Below are positions 1-5,580 of a DNA stretch of 6,161 nt, in pieces. A model generated the notes under the pieces. That model ran no database searches. It was not told the origin of the DNA and worked only from the letters and a program-made list of their open reading frames with translations. The translations under genes were made by a program, and so were the position numbers. Source of the stretch: Dehalococcoidia bacterium (lineage in GTDB: Bacteria > Chloroflexota > Dehalococcoidia > SAR202 > UBA11138); NCBI GenBank assembly GCA_012270665.1, contig JAAXHY010000176.1, forward strand, positions 1-6,161, written 5' to 3'. Each line of letters starts with the position of its first letter. The first letter of the stretch is position 1.

Positions 1-875
1 GCGGCAACAGAGGCGCGTAGATATTTGGGGACCGACACCATACCCTTGAGCGTAGTGCCGTCGAAGTAGCGAAGGTCTCCTTCGACACGCTGAGAGAGCC
101 TACGATCAACTTCCTTGATCGGCAACGAGGCGGGATCAGGCCCGAGCGACCCGATTACGAAGCCCCAGGTGGAACCGAAGCTGGGCACGAAGGTTTCGGA
201 CAGCGCGACCACAGGAAATACACTCGATACGGTTTTGGCGACCGCGGAAAAGCACTGCTCGTAGAATGAAGGCCCGGTCGGTCCAGACTGGGCAACCATC
301 AGTCCTTCCGGTCGCATACGGTCTCTCAGCAGCGCATAGAACTCCCGGGTGAAGAGAAGATAAGCCGGTCCCGCCTCGAGAGGATCGGGAACGTCTATGA
401 CGAATACATCAAATAGTTCTTCGTTCTTCTCAAGATGGGCCAAACAGTCGTCGTGAATAAGCTCGACTCGAGGGTCGTCGAAAGAGTCGCCGTGGTGATT
501 GGGAAGATGCTCCCTGCATAGCTCGACGACCTTCCGGTCTATATCTACCATTACCACCCTCTCGACAGTCCTGTGCTTCAGGACTTCCCTGATGGTGGCT
601 CCTTCACCGCCTCCCGCGACAAATACGGACCTGGGCTCCCGGTGGGCTATCATCGCGGGATGCACGATCCCCTCGTGATAGGCGAATTCGTCAACCTCGG
701 TTGACTGGGTCTTGCCGTCGAGAACGAGGCTGCGTCCAAACGCCGCTCCCTCCATGACGACAACATCCTGGAAGGGCGTGCGACCTGAGTAGTAAACCTG
801 CCGGATGCGCTCGGCCTGATACAAGTCGGACGTTATCAGCTCGTAGTGCCAATCTCCGGGTGGCGGGCCTTCCAT
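1..875 (-). CDS. speE: Polyamine aminopropyltransferase, thermospermine synthase (ACL5)-like; 3' end cut by window edge
   Basis: Transfers an aminopropyl group from decarboxylated S-adenosylmethionine to a polyamine in the cytoplasm. The 291 visible codons cover nearly a full-length family member (usually about 280-310 residues), so only the last few residues are probably missing. The N-terminal beta domain holds Q36, the DGKTQ motif (53-57), DE (62-63) and YHE (66-68). The Rossmann domain holds GGGEG (88-92), DID (111-113) and an Asp pair at 142-143, all for dcSAM/MTA binding. D161 and D164 lie in the catalytic IDVPDP motif. Classical spermidine synthases usually have GGGDG and a compact DSSDPIGPA; here GGGEG, the longer DPLEAGPAY (164-172) and AQSGPTG (195-201) match the plant ACL5/archaeal thermospermine synthase pattern as I remember it. 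The ATG lies 10 bp after the speD stop, with AGGTAGG (891-885) as ribosome binding site overlapping that stop, so the two genes are surely co-transcribed. Family assignment is firm; product specificity is inferred. Confidence 0.93.
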   Translation of the reverse strand, partial: MEGPPPGDWHYELITSDLYQAERIRQVYYSGRTPFQDVVVMEGAAFGRSLVLDGKTQSTEVDEFAYHEGIVHPAMIAHREPRSVFVAGGGEGATIREVLKHRTVERVVMVDIDRKVVELCREHLPNHHGDSFDDPRVELIHDDCLAHLEKNEELFDVFVIDVPDPLEAGPAYLLFTREFYALLRDRMRPEGLMVAQSGPTGPSFYEQCFSAVAKTVSSVFPVVALSETFVPSFGSTWGFVIGSLGPDPASLPIKEVDRRLSQRVEGDLRYFDGTTLKGMVSVPKYLRASVA

Positions 876-885
876 TCGTGATTAC

Positions 886-1263
886 CTACCTAATGCCCGC
901 GGCTACGGTCCGAGGAACCACGATACCACGCTTGATCTCGGTGATGGACGGTTCGCCGCAGCGCAGGCCCTGTATGATCAACTCGGCGGCGCGGTAAGGA
1001 CGAAGGGATTGTCCGCATGTGAAGATGTCCGCCGCGGCGTATGCATATTCAGGCCAGGTGTGGATTCCAATATGGGATTCGGCAATCGCGACTATGCCGG
1101 TGACGCCGATTGGCTGGAACTTATAGAAGGTGTCGCCGACTACGGTCGCCCCGGACTCACTCGCGGCGCGCATCAGTACCTCGCGCACGCAATCCAGGTC
1201 ATTCAGCAATTCTGAGTCACACTCTTTCAGTTCAAGAAGCAGGTGAGCGCCCAGGGCATCCAA
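886..1263 (-). CDS. speD: S-adenosylmethionine decarboxylase proenzyme, prokaryotic class 1B
   Basis: Pyruvoyl-dependent enzyme that decarboxylates S-adenosylmethionine to give the aminopropyl donor for polyamine synthesis. The 125-residue chain has the usual length of the short bacterial/archaeal form. The self-cleavage site is E62-S63 within the motif ESHIGIHTWPE (62-72): S63 becomes the pyruvoyl group, and H68 and C83 (in the FTCG segment) match the processing and catalytic His and Cys known from the Thermotoga enzyme, with the same numbering. The start is TTG, not ATG: it is the first codon after an in-frame TGA, the N-terminus (MDALGAHLL...ECD) aligns with family members beginning MKSLGRHL, and a GGAGA ribosome binding site (1275-1271) sits 7 nt upstream. 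An out-of-frame ATG starts 4 nt upstream at 1267. It is followed at 10 bp by the aminopropyltransferase that uses its product. A TATAAT box lies about 50 nt upstream. Confidence 0.97.
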   Translation of the reverse strand: MDALGAHLLLELKECDSELLNDLDCVREVLMRAASESGATVVGDTFYKFQPIGVTGIVAIAESHIGIHTWPEYAYAAADIFTCGQSLRPYRAAELIIQGLRCGEPSITEIKRGIVVPRTVAAGIR

Positions 1264-1270
1264 TCATGAT

Positions 1271-1275
1271 TCTCC
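1271..1275 (-). promoter_or_regulatory. Ribosome binding site deciding the TTG start of speD
   Basis: On the minus strand this reads GGAGA, 7 nt before the TTG at 1263. The alternative ATG at 1267 would be only 3 nt away, and would give an out-of-frame 11-codon peptide, so the spacing favours TTG. The choice is backed by the alignment of the SpeD N-terminus with other family members. Confidence 0.7.
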
Positions 1276-1311
1276 ACAGCGGGGCAGAGGCCACGGGGGT
1301 ATTGGTGACGG

Positions 1312-1317
1312 ATTATA
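1312..1317 (-). promoter_or_regulatory. Putative -10 box of the speD-speE promoter
   Basis: The minus strand reads a perfect TATAAT here, about 49 nt upstream of the speD start, which would place transcription start near 1305 and give a leader of roughly 40 nt. No good -35 hexamer is seen at 16-18 nt spacing (the sequence there is ACTACT or similar), and the TG before the box is one base out of place for an extended -10. A promoter is plausible because speD needs one downstream of the terminator-like hairpin at 1383-1415, but a weak or activator-dependent one. Confidence 0.5.
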
Positions 1318-1382
1318 CAGCAATGGGGAGGCTCAGTAGTAGTGTGAGAGGGTTGACGCAAAGGGCTTTCGACAGCCACAAA

Positions 1383-1415
1383 GAATACGCCTCCCCATTG
1401 CAGGGAGGCGTATTC
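1383..1415 (-). terminator. Strong hairpin, probable terminator of the collagen-like lipoprotein gene
   Basis: A perfect 13-bp inverted repeat (GAATACGCCTCCC at 1383-1395 and its complement at 1403-1415) with a 7-nt loop begins 47 nt past the stop of the lipoprotein gene. In the minus direction it is followed by only TTTGTGG, so the U-tract is poor and the hairpin may act as an inefficient terminator or an mRNA 3'-end stabiliser. A smaller hairpin (1442-1453, GGCTT/AAGCC) followed by TCTCTTTCT lies just after the stop codon and could contribute. Strand is inferred from gene context, as no plus-strand gene ends here. Confidence 0.6.
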
Positions 1416-1462
1416 AGCGTCTATTGCTTGCCAGAAAGAGAGGCTTTCAAGCCCTCAGACTG

Positions 1463-2329
1463 TTACTTGCATTTCTCATCTTCTTCAGGGCTACAAACAA
1501 CGAGTGGCGTGGTAGCGGACGATCCCTTGCTTCCAATTCCCCTGAGAGAGTAAACACCGGGTTCAAGCGGGTTTGGAGCATCTACCATGAAGGCGCCGGA
1601 GTCGTTCGCATTGGTGCCGACCAGGATCCGGTCGCTTCCACCGGCTACGCCGACAACTGACAGCGTAACCGCTTCGCCGGCCACAAAGCCCGCGCCCGCG
1701 ACCGTTGCGGCCTCACCAGCGGGTGTGACGCTAGTTGACAAACTGGAGTCCACGGCGGTGACGTTTACCGGAGAAGAGACTATTCTGACCGGAGTGCTGG
1801 CCAGACTGCCATCCTCACCCTCGGCGAGGAATGTGAGAACGCCGGAGGCGTCGGTCGCGCCTATCTCGGCGATGCCAACTCTGAAGGCGCCGGAGGCGTT
1901 GGCGGTCACCTCGCCGCCTTCCAGGTGAATGTGATTGTCTGGGCTAATGTCCAGAGCCAATTCAATAGGCTCGCCGGGTATGAATCCAGAGCCTGTTACT
2001 ATGAACGGATCGCCGATGGCCGCGATAGATGACTTGCTCAAAGAGACCGCAGCCTGGGGCGATACGCCGTCAATGCCATTGACTCCCGGAGGTCCAGGAG
2101 GGCCCGGAGGTCCAGGGGCGCCGGGGTTACCAGGGTTGCCGGGATGGCCTGGAAGACCAGGCTCACCCGGAGCTCCCGGAGGACCGGCCTCGCCGGGGTT
2201 ACCAGGGTTTCCAGGAAGGCCCGGAAGACCAGGCTCACCCGGAGGGCCCTGACAGGCGATTAATGCAAATACGAGAATTGAAGAAAGCAGGGCTGTAACT
2301 AATACCCTGATGGGGAAACGGCTTTTCAT
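1463..2329 (-). CDS. Secreted lipoprotein with collagen-like Gly-X-Y segment and two Ig/IPT-like repeats
   Basis: Probably a surface or extracytoplasmic structural protein of 288 residues; no enzyme motif is seen. Residues 1-25 are a lipoprotein signal: basic start (K2, R4, R8), hydrophobic core, and lipobox LIAC with C26 as the likely lipidated residue. Residues 28-90 are 21 unbroken Gly-X-Y triplets; 17 of the first 18 carry Pro in the Y position. Two similar beta-sandwich-like domains follow (about 93-186 and 187-278), each with a GxGFxxGE motif (113-120, 212-219) and a later SGAF (146-149, 244-247). The tail is acidic with C279 and C287, which could form a disulfide. The start is ATG with a GAGAGGGGG ribosome binding site ending 5 nt upstream. 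It is monocistronic by context, with a strong promoter at 2460-2488 and a hairpin after the stop. The collagen part would form a trimer, presenting the C-terminal domains away from the membrane (inference). Confidence 0.88.
   Translation of the reverse strand: MKSRFPIRVLVTALLSSILVFALIACQGPPGEPGLPGLPGNPGNPGEAGPPGAPGEPGLPGHPGNPGNPGAPGPPGPPGPPGVNGIDGVSPQAAVSLSKSSIAAIGDPFIVTGSGFIPGEPIELALDISPDNHIHLEGGEVTANASGAFRVGIAEIGATDASGVLTFLAEGEDGSLASTPVRIVSSPVNVTAVDSSLSTSVTPAGEAATVAGAGFVAGEAVTLSVVGVAGGSDRILVGTNANDSGAFMVDAPNPLEPGVYSLRGIGSKGSSATTPLVVCSPEEDEKCK
2119..2246 (-). repeat. 72-bp internal tandem duplication in the collagen-like coding region
   Basis: Two segments offset by exactly 72 bp (starting at 2119 and 2191) match at about 50 of their first 54 positions. 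They encode the related blocks [15 protein letters not shown] and [15 protein letters not shown], eight triplets apart, so the duplication keeps the Gly-X-Y frame. Matching synonymous positions, beyond what the protein motif requires, indicates duplication or conversion at the DNA level rather than convergence. The second copy diverges near its end, where the collagen segment begins. Confidence 0.8.
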
Positions 2330-2453
2330 CTGACCCCCTCTCGAGATGAATGATTTCTGCGCTTACAAATTTGATTTCACTTAACCGGATTACCAGACAA
2401 ACGATAGCTTGGCGCACATATGCCGCGCCGATCATTCGACGCGACACCAACGC
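2330..2453 (-). other. Long 5' leader of the collagen-like lipoprotein gene
   Basis: The stretch between the predicted transcription start (about 2453) and the ATG is around 124 nt. I see no convincing open reading frame of its own and no riboswitch class I recognise. A small GC-rich hairpin (GGCGC at 2411-2415 with GCGCC at 2425-2429, 9-nt loop) lies near its 5' end. The ribosome binding site is at 2334-2342. Its boundaries depend entirely on the promoter call. Confidence 0.4.
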
Positions 2454-2459
2454 TGGATA

Positions 2460-2488
2460 ATCATATTAACCTCTAACTGGTATGTCAA
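2460..2488 (-). promoter_or_regulatory. Near-consensus sigma70-type promoter for the collagen-like lipoprotein gene
   Basis: On the minus strand TTGACA (2488-2483) is followed after exactly 17 nt by TATGAT (2465-2460): a perfect -35 hexamer, ideal spacing and a -10 with one mismatch, in an AT-rich intergenic region. Start of transcription is expected near 2453. This is the best promoter in the window and suggests a well-expressed gene. Confidence 0.75.
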
Positions 2489-2579
2489 GTGTGATTTAGC
2501 GCCTTTGCAATCGAGTCTTCAAGTACATAAAATCACTTCAAATAAACCGTCAATCCGCATTTTGAGCCTATGACCAAAC

Positions 2580-2608
2580 TTGTACAGGCAAATGCGCCTT
2601 GTTATATT
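2580..2608 (+). promoter_or_regulatory. Promoter of the tRNA-Arg gene
   Basis: TTGTAC (2580-2585), 17 nt, then TATATT (2603-2608) fits a sigma70-type promoter and would start transcription about 7 nt before the mature tRNA 5' end. It diverges from the lipoprotein promoter at 2460-2488 within the same AT-rich gap. Confidence 0.55.
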
Positions 2609-2622
2609 GGAATCGCTGTTAC

Positions 2623-2694
2623 GCCCCCGTAGCTCAGAGGATAGAGCGCTGGCCTCCGGAGCCAGGCGCGTGGGTTCGAGTCCCACCGGGGGTA
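2623..2694 (+). tRNA. tRNA-Arg, anticodon CCG
   Basis: The sequence folds as a 72-nt cloverleaf: acceptor GCCCCCG/CGGGGGT with discriminator A2694, D stem GCTC/GAGC with an 8-nt loop, anticodon stem CTGGC/GCCAG around the loop CTCCGGA (anticodon CCG, reading CGG codons), a 4-nt variable loop, and T arm GTGGG/CCCAC with loop TTCGAGT. The first acceptor pair is a G-U wobble rather than G-C. CCA is not encoded and must be added after transcription. No terminator is visible before the stop codon of the opposing nuclease gene, 6 bp away. Confidence 0.96.
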
Positions 2695-2700
2695 CTCTCT

Positions 2701-3573
2701 TCACCGCCACCTGTGGGGAAGGTCCTTTAGTCGCTCCAGGCCAAGTTCTTCGCACAAGTCAAGGTATTCGCTCTGACGCGCGCCTGCCCACCGCGCGCCT
2801 TCGATGGACTCGGAGATCGGGGCGTCGGTCCTCAGGGTAGCGAGCTTCTTGTACAAGAGAGCGTCTTCACGATTGGCGGCGAGGTTCCGGGCCAGTGTCC
2901 CGCCCCCGCGCACCGTTATAGTCCAATCATCGTATGAATCGGGGATGTCTTCCATTCGGCCATACTCGGACAGAACGGCCGCCGTGCCCTTGGCGCCCCA
3001 TCTCGGCACGCCGGGGATACCGTCCGCGGAGTCGCCGACCAGCGCGAGGTAGTCCGGTATCGAGGACGGGGGAACCCCAAAGCGCTCGACGACTTCCGCC
3101 TCGGTGTAGGTGAGCTTGCGGCGTCGGTCCCATACGACGACGCGCGAACCCTCCACGAGATTCATGAGGTCTTTGTCCACCGAGCATATGACTATCTTTT
3201 CGAGGCCCGGGTCATCCTTCCATCTTGCGGCGGCGGAGGCTATCGCGTCGTCGGCCTCGAACTCGACCATGGGCCAGACGGCAATGCCGAGAGAGCGAGC
3301 CGCCGTTTCGGCCAGACCGAACTGGGCAAACAGGTCTTCTGGAACCCCGTCGCCGGTCTTGTACCCGTCGAACAGTTCATTCCTGAAGGATTCGACGACG
3401 TGATCGAACGCGCAGGCTATGAAGTCCGGGCGCTCTTCACGAAGCAGAAGGAGGAGCGACTGTATCAGCCCGGCAACGGCCCCGACAGGACGCCCGTCGG
3501 GGGCGGTTCGGGCCGGCGCGCCGAAGTGCGCTCGGAAGAGTTCGTATGTGCCGTCTATGAGGTAGAGATTCAT
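2701..3573 (-). CDS. Stand-alone 5'-3' exonuclease / flap endonuclease (DNA polymerase I N-domain family)
   Basis: A metal-dependent nuclease related to the N-terminal 5' nuclease domain of DNA polymerase I, expected to remove RNA primers and 5' flaps in replication and repair. At 290 residues it equals that single domain and has no polymerase part. Visible active-site elements are D7 (LIDGTYELFRA), R64 with Y71-K72 of the helical arch, E106/D108/D109 in FEADDA, D133 and D135 in SVDKDL, and D181 and D184 in the GDSADGIPG helix-hairpin-helix region, followed by WGAKGTA (192-198). All acidic metal ligands expected in the family appear present. The ATG is 3 bp after the dehydrogenase stop with no clear ribosome binding site, so translation is probably coupled. 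The gene ends 6 bp from the opposing tRNA. Whether the genome also encodes a full PolI cannot be told here. Confidence 0.93.
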   Translation of the reverse strand: MNLYLIDGTYELFRAHFGAPARTAPDGRPVGAVAGLIQSLLLLLREERPDFIACAFDHVVESFRNELFDGYKTGDGVPEDLFAQFGLAETAARSLGIAVWPMVEFEADDAIASAAARWKDDPGLEKIVICSVDKDLMNLVEGSRVVVWDRRRKLTYTEAEVVERFGVPPSSIPDYLALVGDSADGIPGVPRWGAKGTAAVLSEYGRMEDIPDSYDDWTITVRGGGTLARNLAANREDALLYKKLATLRTDAPISESIEGARWAGARQSEYLDLCEELGLERLKDLPHRWR

Positions 3574-3576
3574 TAG

Positions 3577-4551
3577 TCAGAACCAGTTGGCCTTGTCCAC
3601 GATGTTCTTGAGTTTCTTGCCATCGTTGAATCGGACACAGTTCTCGAGGAAGAGTTCGGCGCGGCGGTCATCGAGGTAGGGGCCAGCGCCCGCGCAGTGG
3701 GGCGTGATGATGACGTTGGGCATTGCCCAGAGGGGATGTCCTGGGGGCAGAGGCTCGATCTCGAATACATCGAGGGCGGCGCCGCGAATCTCGCCGTTTT
3801 CGAGCGCGGTCACGAGGTCGTCCAGGACGACCGTAGCGCCTCGTCCTATATTGATGAAGTGGGCGGACGGGCGCATGAGCCTGAACTTCTGGATGGTGAA
3901 GAGGCCCTGTGTCTGCGGTGTTTCGGGGACGGTCACTATGACGAAGTCGGCGCTGGGCAGCGCCTCATCGAGGTTGTCAGGACGCACTATTTCGGATACG
4001 CCCTCGGGCGGGGACTCCACCCTGGGGTCCACGCCTATGACGGTCATGCCGAACTCGGAGCAGAGCCTGGCGGTCTCGCCGCCTATTCCTCCGATTCCGA
4101 CGACCACGGCGGTGGAGTCGGGCAGGTTCACGATCTCATAGCCGGGTTCCCACTCCCCTTGGACCTGGCTGCGAATGTAGGTGTGCAGGCCGCGGGCGAA
4201 TGCGAGGACGTAGGACATGATGTGATTGGATATGTGGTCGTTGTAGATGTCGCGGGTGTTGGTGACTATCACGTCGCTGTGTATGAGGTCGGGGTGATAG
4301 TAGCCGGCTGCGGGGCCTGCCTGGGGGCATGCTATCCAGCGCAGTTTGGTCCGCTTTTCGAAGACTTCGGGGACGATGTTGCCGAAAGCGGCGTCGGCCT
4401 CGCCTATCATCTCCATCGCCTCGCCGACCGAGCGCGCGACGTTTACCTCGATGTCCGATATTGATTCTCTGAGCATATCCGGCCAGTGGTCTATACTACT
4501 CTCACTGTCGCTGGGGTCTCCGGTTCTCAGAATCAGAAGGTTGAAACCCAT
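3577..4551 (-). CDS. D-2-hydroxyacid dehydrogenase (NAD-dependent, hydroxypyruvate reductase/phosphoglycerate dehydrogenase-like family)
   Basis: Cytoplasmic oxidoreductase that interconverts 2-keto acids and D-2-hydroxy acids; exact substrate unknown. The 324 residues match the family length. The Rossmann fold carries GIGGIG (152-157), and D175 (GVDP) at the end of the second beta strand favours NAD over NADP. The catalytic triad is R237 (NIGRGAT), E266 (FEIEPLP) and H285 (TPHCAG); the 29-residue spacing of Arg and Glu equals that of E. coli SerA. The H-C-A-G form after the catalytic His, and C75-P-Q-A-G in the substrate loop (75-79), are less usual than H-I-A/G-G and may reflect specificity. 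The chain lacks the ACT domain of full SerA enzymes. The ATG has GGGAG 7 nt upstream. It follows the permease gene by 45 bp and precedes the nuclease by 3 bp. Related enzymes are often annotated as glyoxylate/hydroxypyruvate reductase. Confidence 0.92.
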   Translation of the reverse strand: MGFNLLILRTGDPSDSESSIDHWPDMLRESISDIEVNVARSVGEAMEMIGEADAAFGNIVPEVFEKRTKLRWIACPQAGPAAGYYHPDLIHSDVIVTNTRDIYNDHISNHIMSYVLAFARGLHTYIRSQVQGEWEPGYEIVNLPDSTAVVVGIGGIGGETARLCSEFGMTVIGVDPRVESPPEGVSEIVRPDNLDEALPSADFVIVTVPETPQTQGLFTIQKFRLMRPSAHFINIGRGATVVLDDLVTALENGEIRGAALDVFEIEPLPPGHPLWAMPNVIITPHCAGAGPYLDDRRAELFLENCVRFNDGKKLKNIVDKANWF

Positions 4552-4596
4552 TCCAAGTCTCCCATATCGTCTTCGGTTTTCATACGGTTGAGAAAA

Positions 4597-5580
4597 TCAT
4601 CTTGTTCTTGGATTCAGCACATCGTTCAGAGAGTCTCCGAGCAGATTCCAGCAGAGGACGAGAGTCCATGCGACGATGCCTGGGGCAATGAGCATCCAAG
4701 GAACCACTCTGAGAGCGCTGATGCTGCCCGCTTCATACAGCATGGTGCCCAGGCTTGGCCTGGGCGGTTGGATACCAAGCCCCAGGAAGCTGAGAATTAT
4801 CTCCGCGCCGACCACCGCTCCCATTCCCATGGTTACGGAAACGACTATGGGGCTTATGGCATTTGGCAAGAGGTGAACGAATAGTATCCTGGGAGCGCTT
4901 GCGCCGATTGACTGAGCCGCCTCCACGTGCTGGGTCTCTTTGAGAGCGAGAACTTGTCCCCGCACCAGGCGCGCCATGCCTATCCATCCGAAAGATACGA
5001 GCGCGAGAGAGATCACGAAATAGTCCGCGATGCCTATTGACACCAACCCATCCAGGAAGGTGTTGTCTTCGACGGCTCGGACGAAGTTCTTGACCCTGGG
5101 GCCGATGGTGGCGGCCAGGAGTATCATGAGCAATATGTCGGGGAAGGAGGAGAACACTTCGCCAATACGCATTATCAGCGAGTCCACTCGTCCGCCGAAA
5201 TATCCGGATACAAGACCGAGCGTGACGCCTATCACCAATCCGCCGGTGGCCATGGCCACGAAAGTGATGACCAGGGTGTTCTGTATGGCCCACATTACAC
5301 GGGTTAGTACATCTCTGCCCTTGAGGTCAGTGCCGGCCCAGTGCCGCGCGCTGGGGGGCTGCTTGATGGCGGTGTAGTCCTGATCGGTGTATTGGTAGGG
5401 CGCAATCACGGGGGCGAAGATTCCGGTCAGGTAAACGATTGTCAGGATTGCGACGCAGACGACGGCCAGTCTCTTTCTGATGAGGCGAGACCACGCCCTG
5501 GCCAGATGTCCCTGCGAACGTCCCCTGGCCTCGATTTCCTCCAGGTCGGAGGCAGTCAATTGTTCGCTTCTCTGGCTCAC
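4597..5580 (-). CDS. dppC: ABC transporter permease, DppC/OppC family
   Basis: Inner-membrane subunit of a peptide/nickel/opine-type ABC importer, pairing with the DppB-like protein upstream. In the 327 residues one sees a cytoplasmic N-terminal helix, TM1 at about 39-60, the family signature HWAGTDLKGRDVLTR (80-94), further membrane helices, and the EAA loop that contacts the ATPase (EAAQSIGASAP, 220-230, ending HLLPN). A stretch of about 25 residues (roughly 162-187) between two membrane helices is longer than in E. coli DppC and may form an extra periplasmic loop. The start is GTG, overlapping the upstream TGA as GTGA, a sign of translational coupling. The binding protein and ATPases are not in the window, so substrate remains undetermined; the symbol indicates family only. 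Confidence 0.93.
   Translation of the reverse strand: MSQRSEQLTASDLEEIEARGRSQGHLARAWSRLIRKRLAVVCVAILTIVYLTGIFAPVIAPYQYTDQDYTAIKQPPSARHWAGTDLKGRDVLTRVMWAIQNTLVITFVAMATGGLVIGVTLGLVSGYFGGRVDSLIMRIGEVFSSFPDILLMILLAATIGPRVKNFVRAVEDNTFLDGLVSIGIADYFVISLALVSFGWIGMARLVRGQVLALKETQHVEAAQSIGASAPRILFVHLLPNAISPIVVSVTMGMGAVVGAEIILSFLGLGIQPPRPSLGTMLYEAGSISALRVVPWMLIAPGIVAWTLVLCWNLLGDSLNDVLNPRTR

Noticed and set aside
1353..1358. Plus-strand TTGACG as a possible -35 box
   Set aside because: No matching -10 at proper distance and no plus-strand gene downstream.
886..1553. Plus-strand frames at 1009-1215, 1110-1553 and 1424-1660
   Set aside because: Antisense to speD or the lipoprotein 3' end, or spanning the terminator hairpin; no ribosome binding site or recognisable protein features.
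2071..2248. Collagen-coding tandem repeats as a CRISPR-like array or minisatellite
   Set aside because: The periodicity is explained by in-frame Gly-X-Y codons and one 72-bp duplication; there are no unique spacers between conserved repeats.
1587..2252. Plus-strand frames including a Gly/Pro-rich one (1935-2252)
   Set aside because: The Gly-Pro pattern is the antisense reading of the collagen repeat (GGN/CCN codons complement each other). The minus frame has the signal peptide, lipobox, ribosome binding site and promoter.
2235..2450. Minus-strand 71-codon frame starting with GTG just after the predicted transcription start
   Set aside because: It overlaps the start of the lipoprotein gene out of frame, lacks a ribosome binding site and shows no family features; treated as leader sequence.
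2519..2755. Minus-strand reading frame of 78 codons including VPPVGLEPTRLAPEAS
   Set aside because: This is the well-known false translation of the strand opposite a tRNA-Arg gene; the core coincides with the tRNA at 2623-2694.
2580..2840. Plus-strand reading frame with SSEDRALASGARRVGSSPTGGT
   Set aside because: It is a translation of the tRNA itself continuing into the antisense of the nuclease gene.
3697..4464. Long plus-strand frame of 255 codons
   Set aside because: Lies wholly antisense to the well-supported D-2-hydroxyacid dehydrogenase; composition is what a GC-rich gene gives on its opposite strand, with no recognisable domain.
4733..5293. Minus-strand 186-codon frame inside the DppC-type gene
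   Set aside because: Shifted frame of a clear membrane protein; rich in Arg, His and Gly with no membrane helices or motifs.
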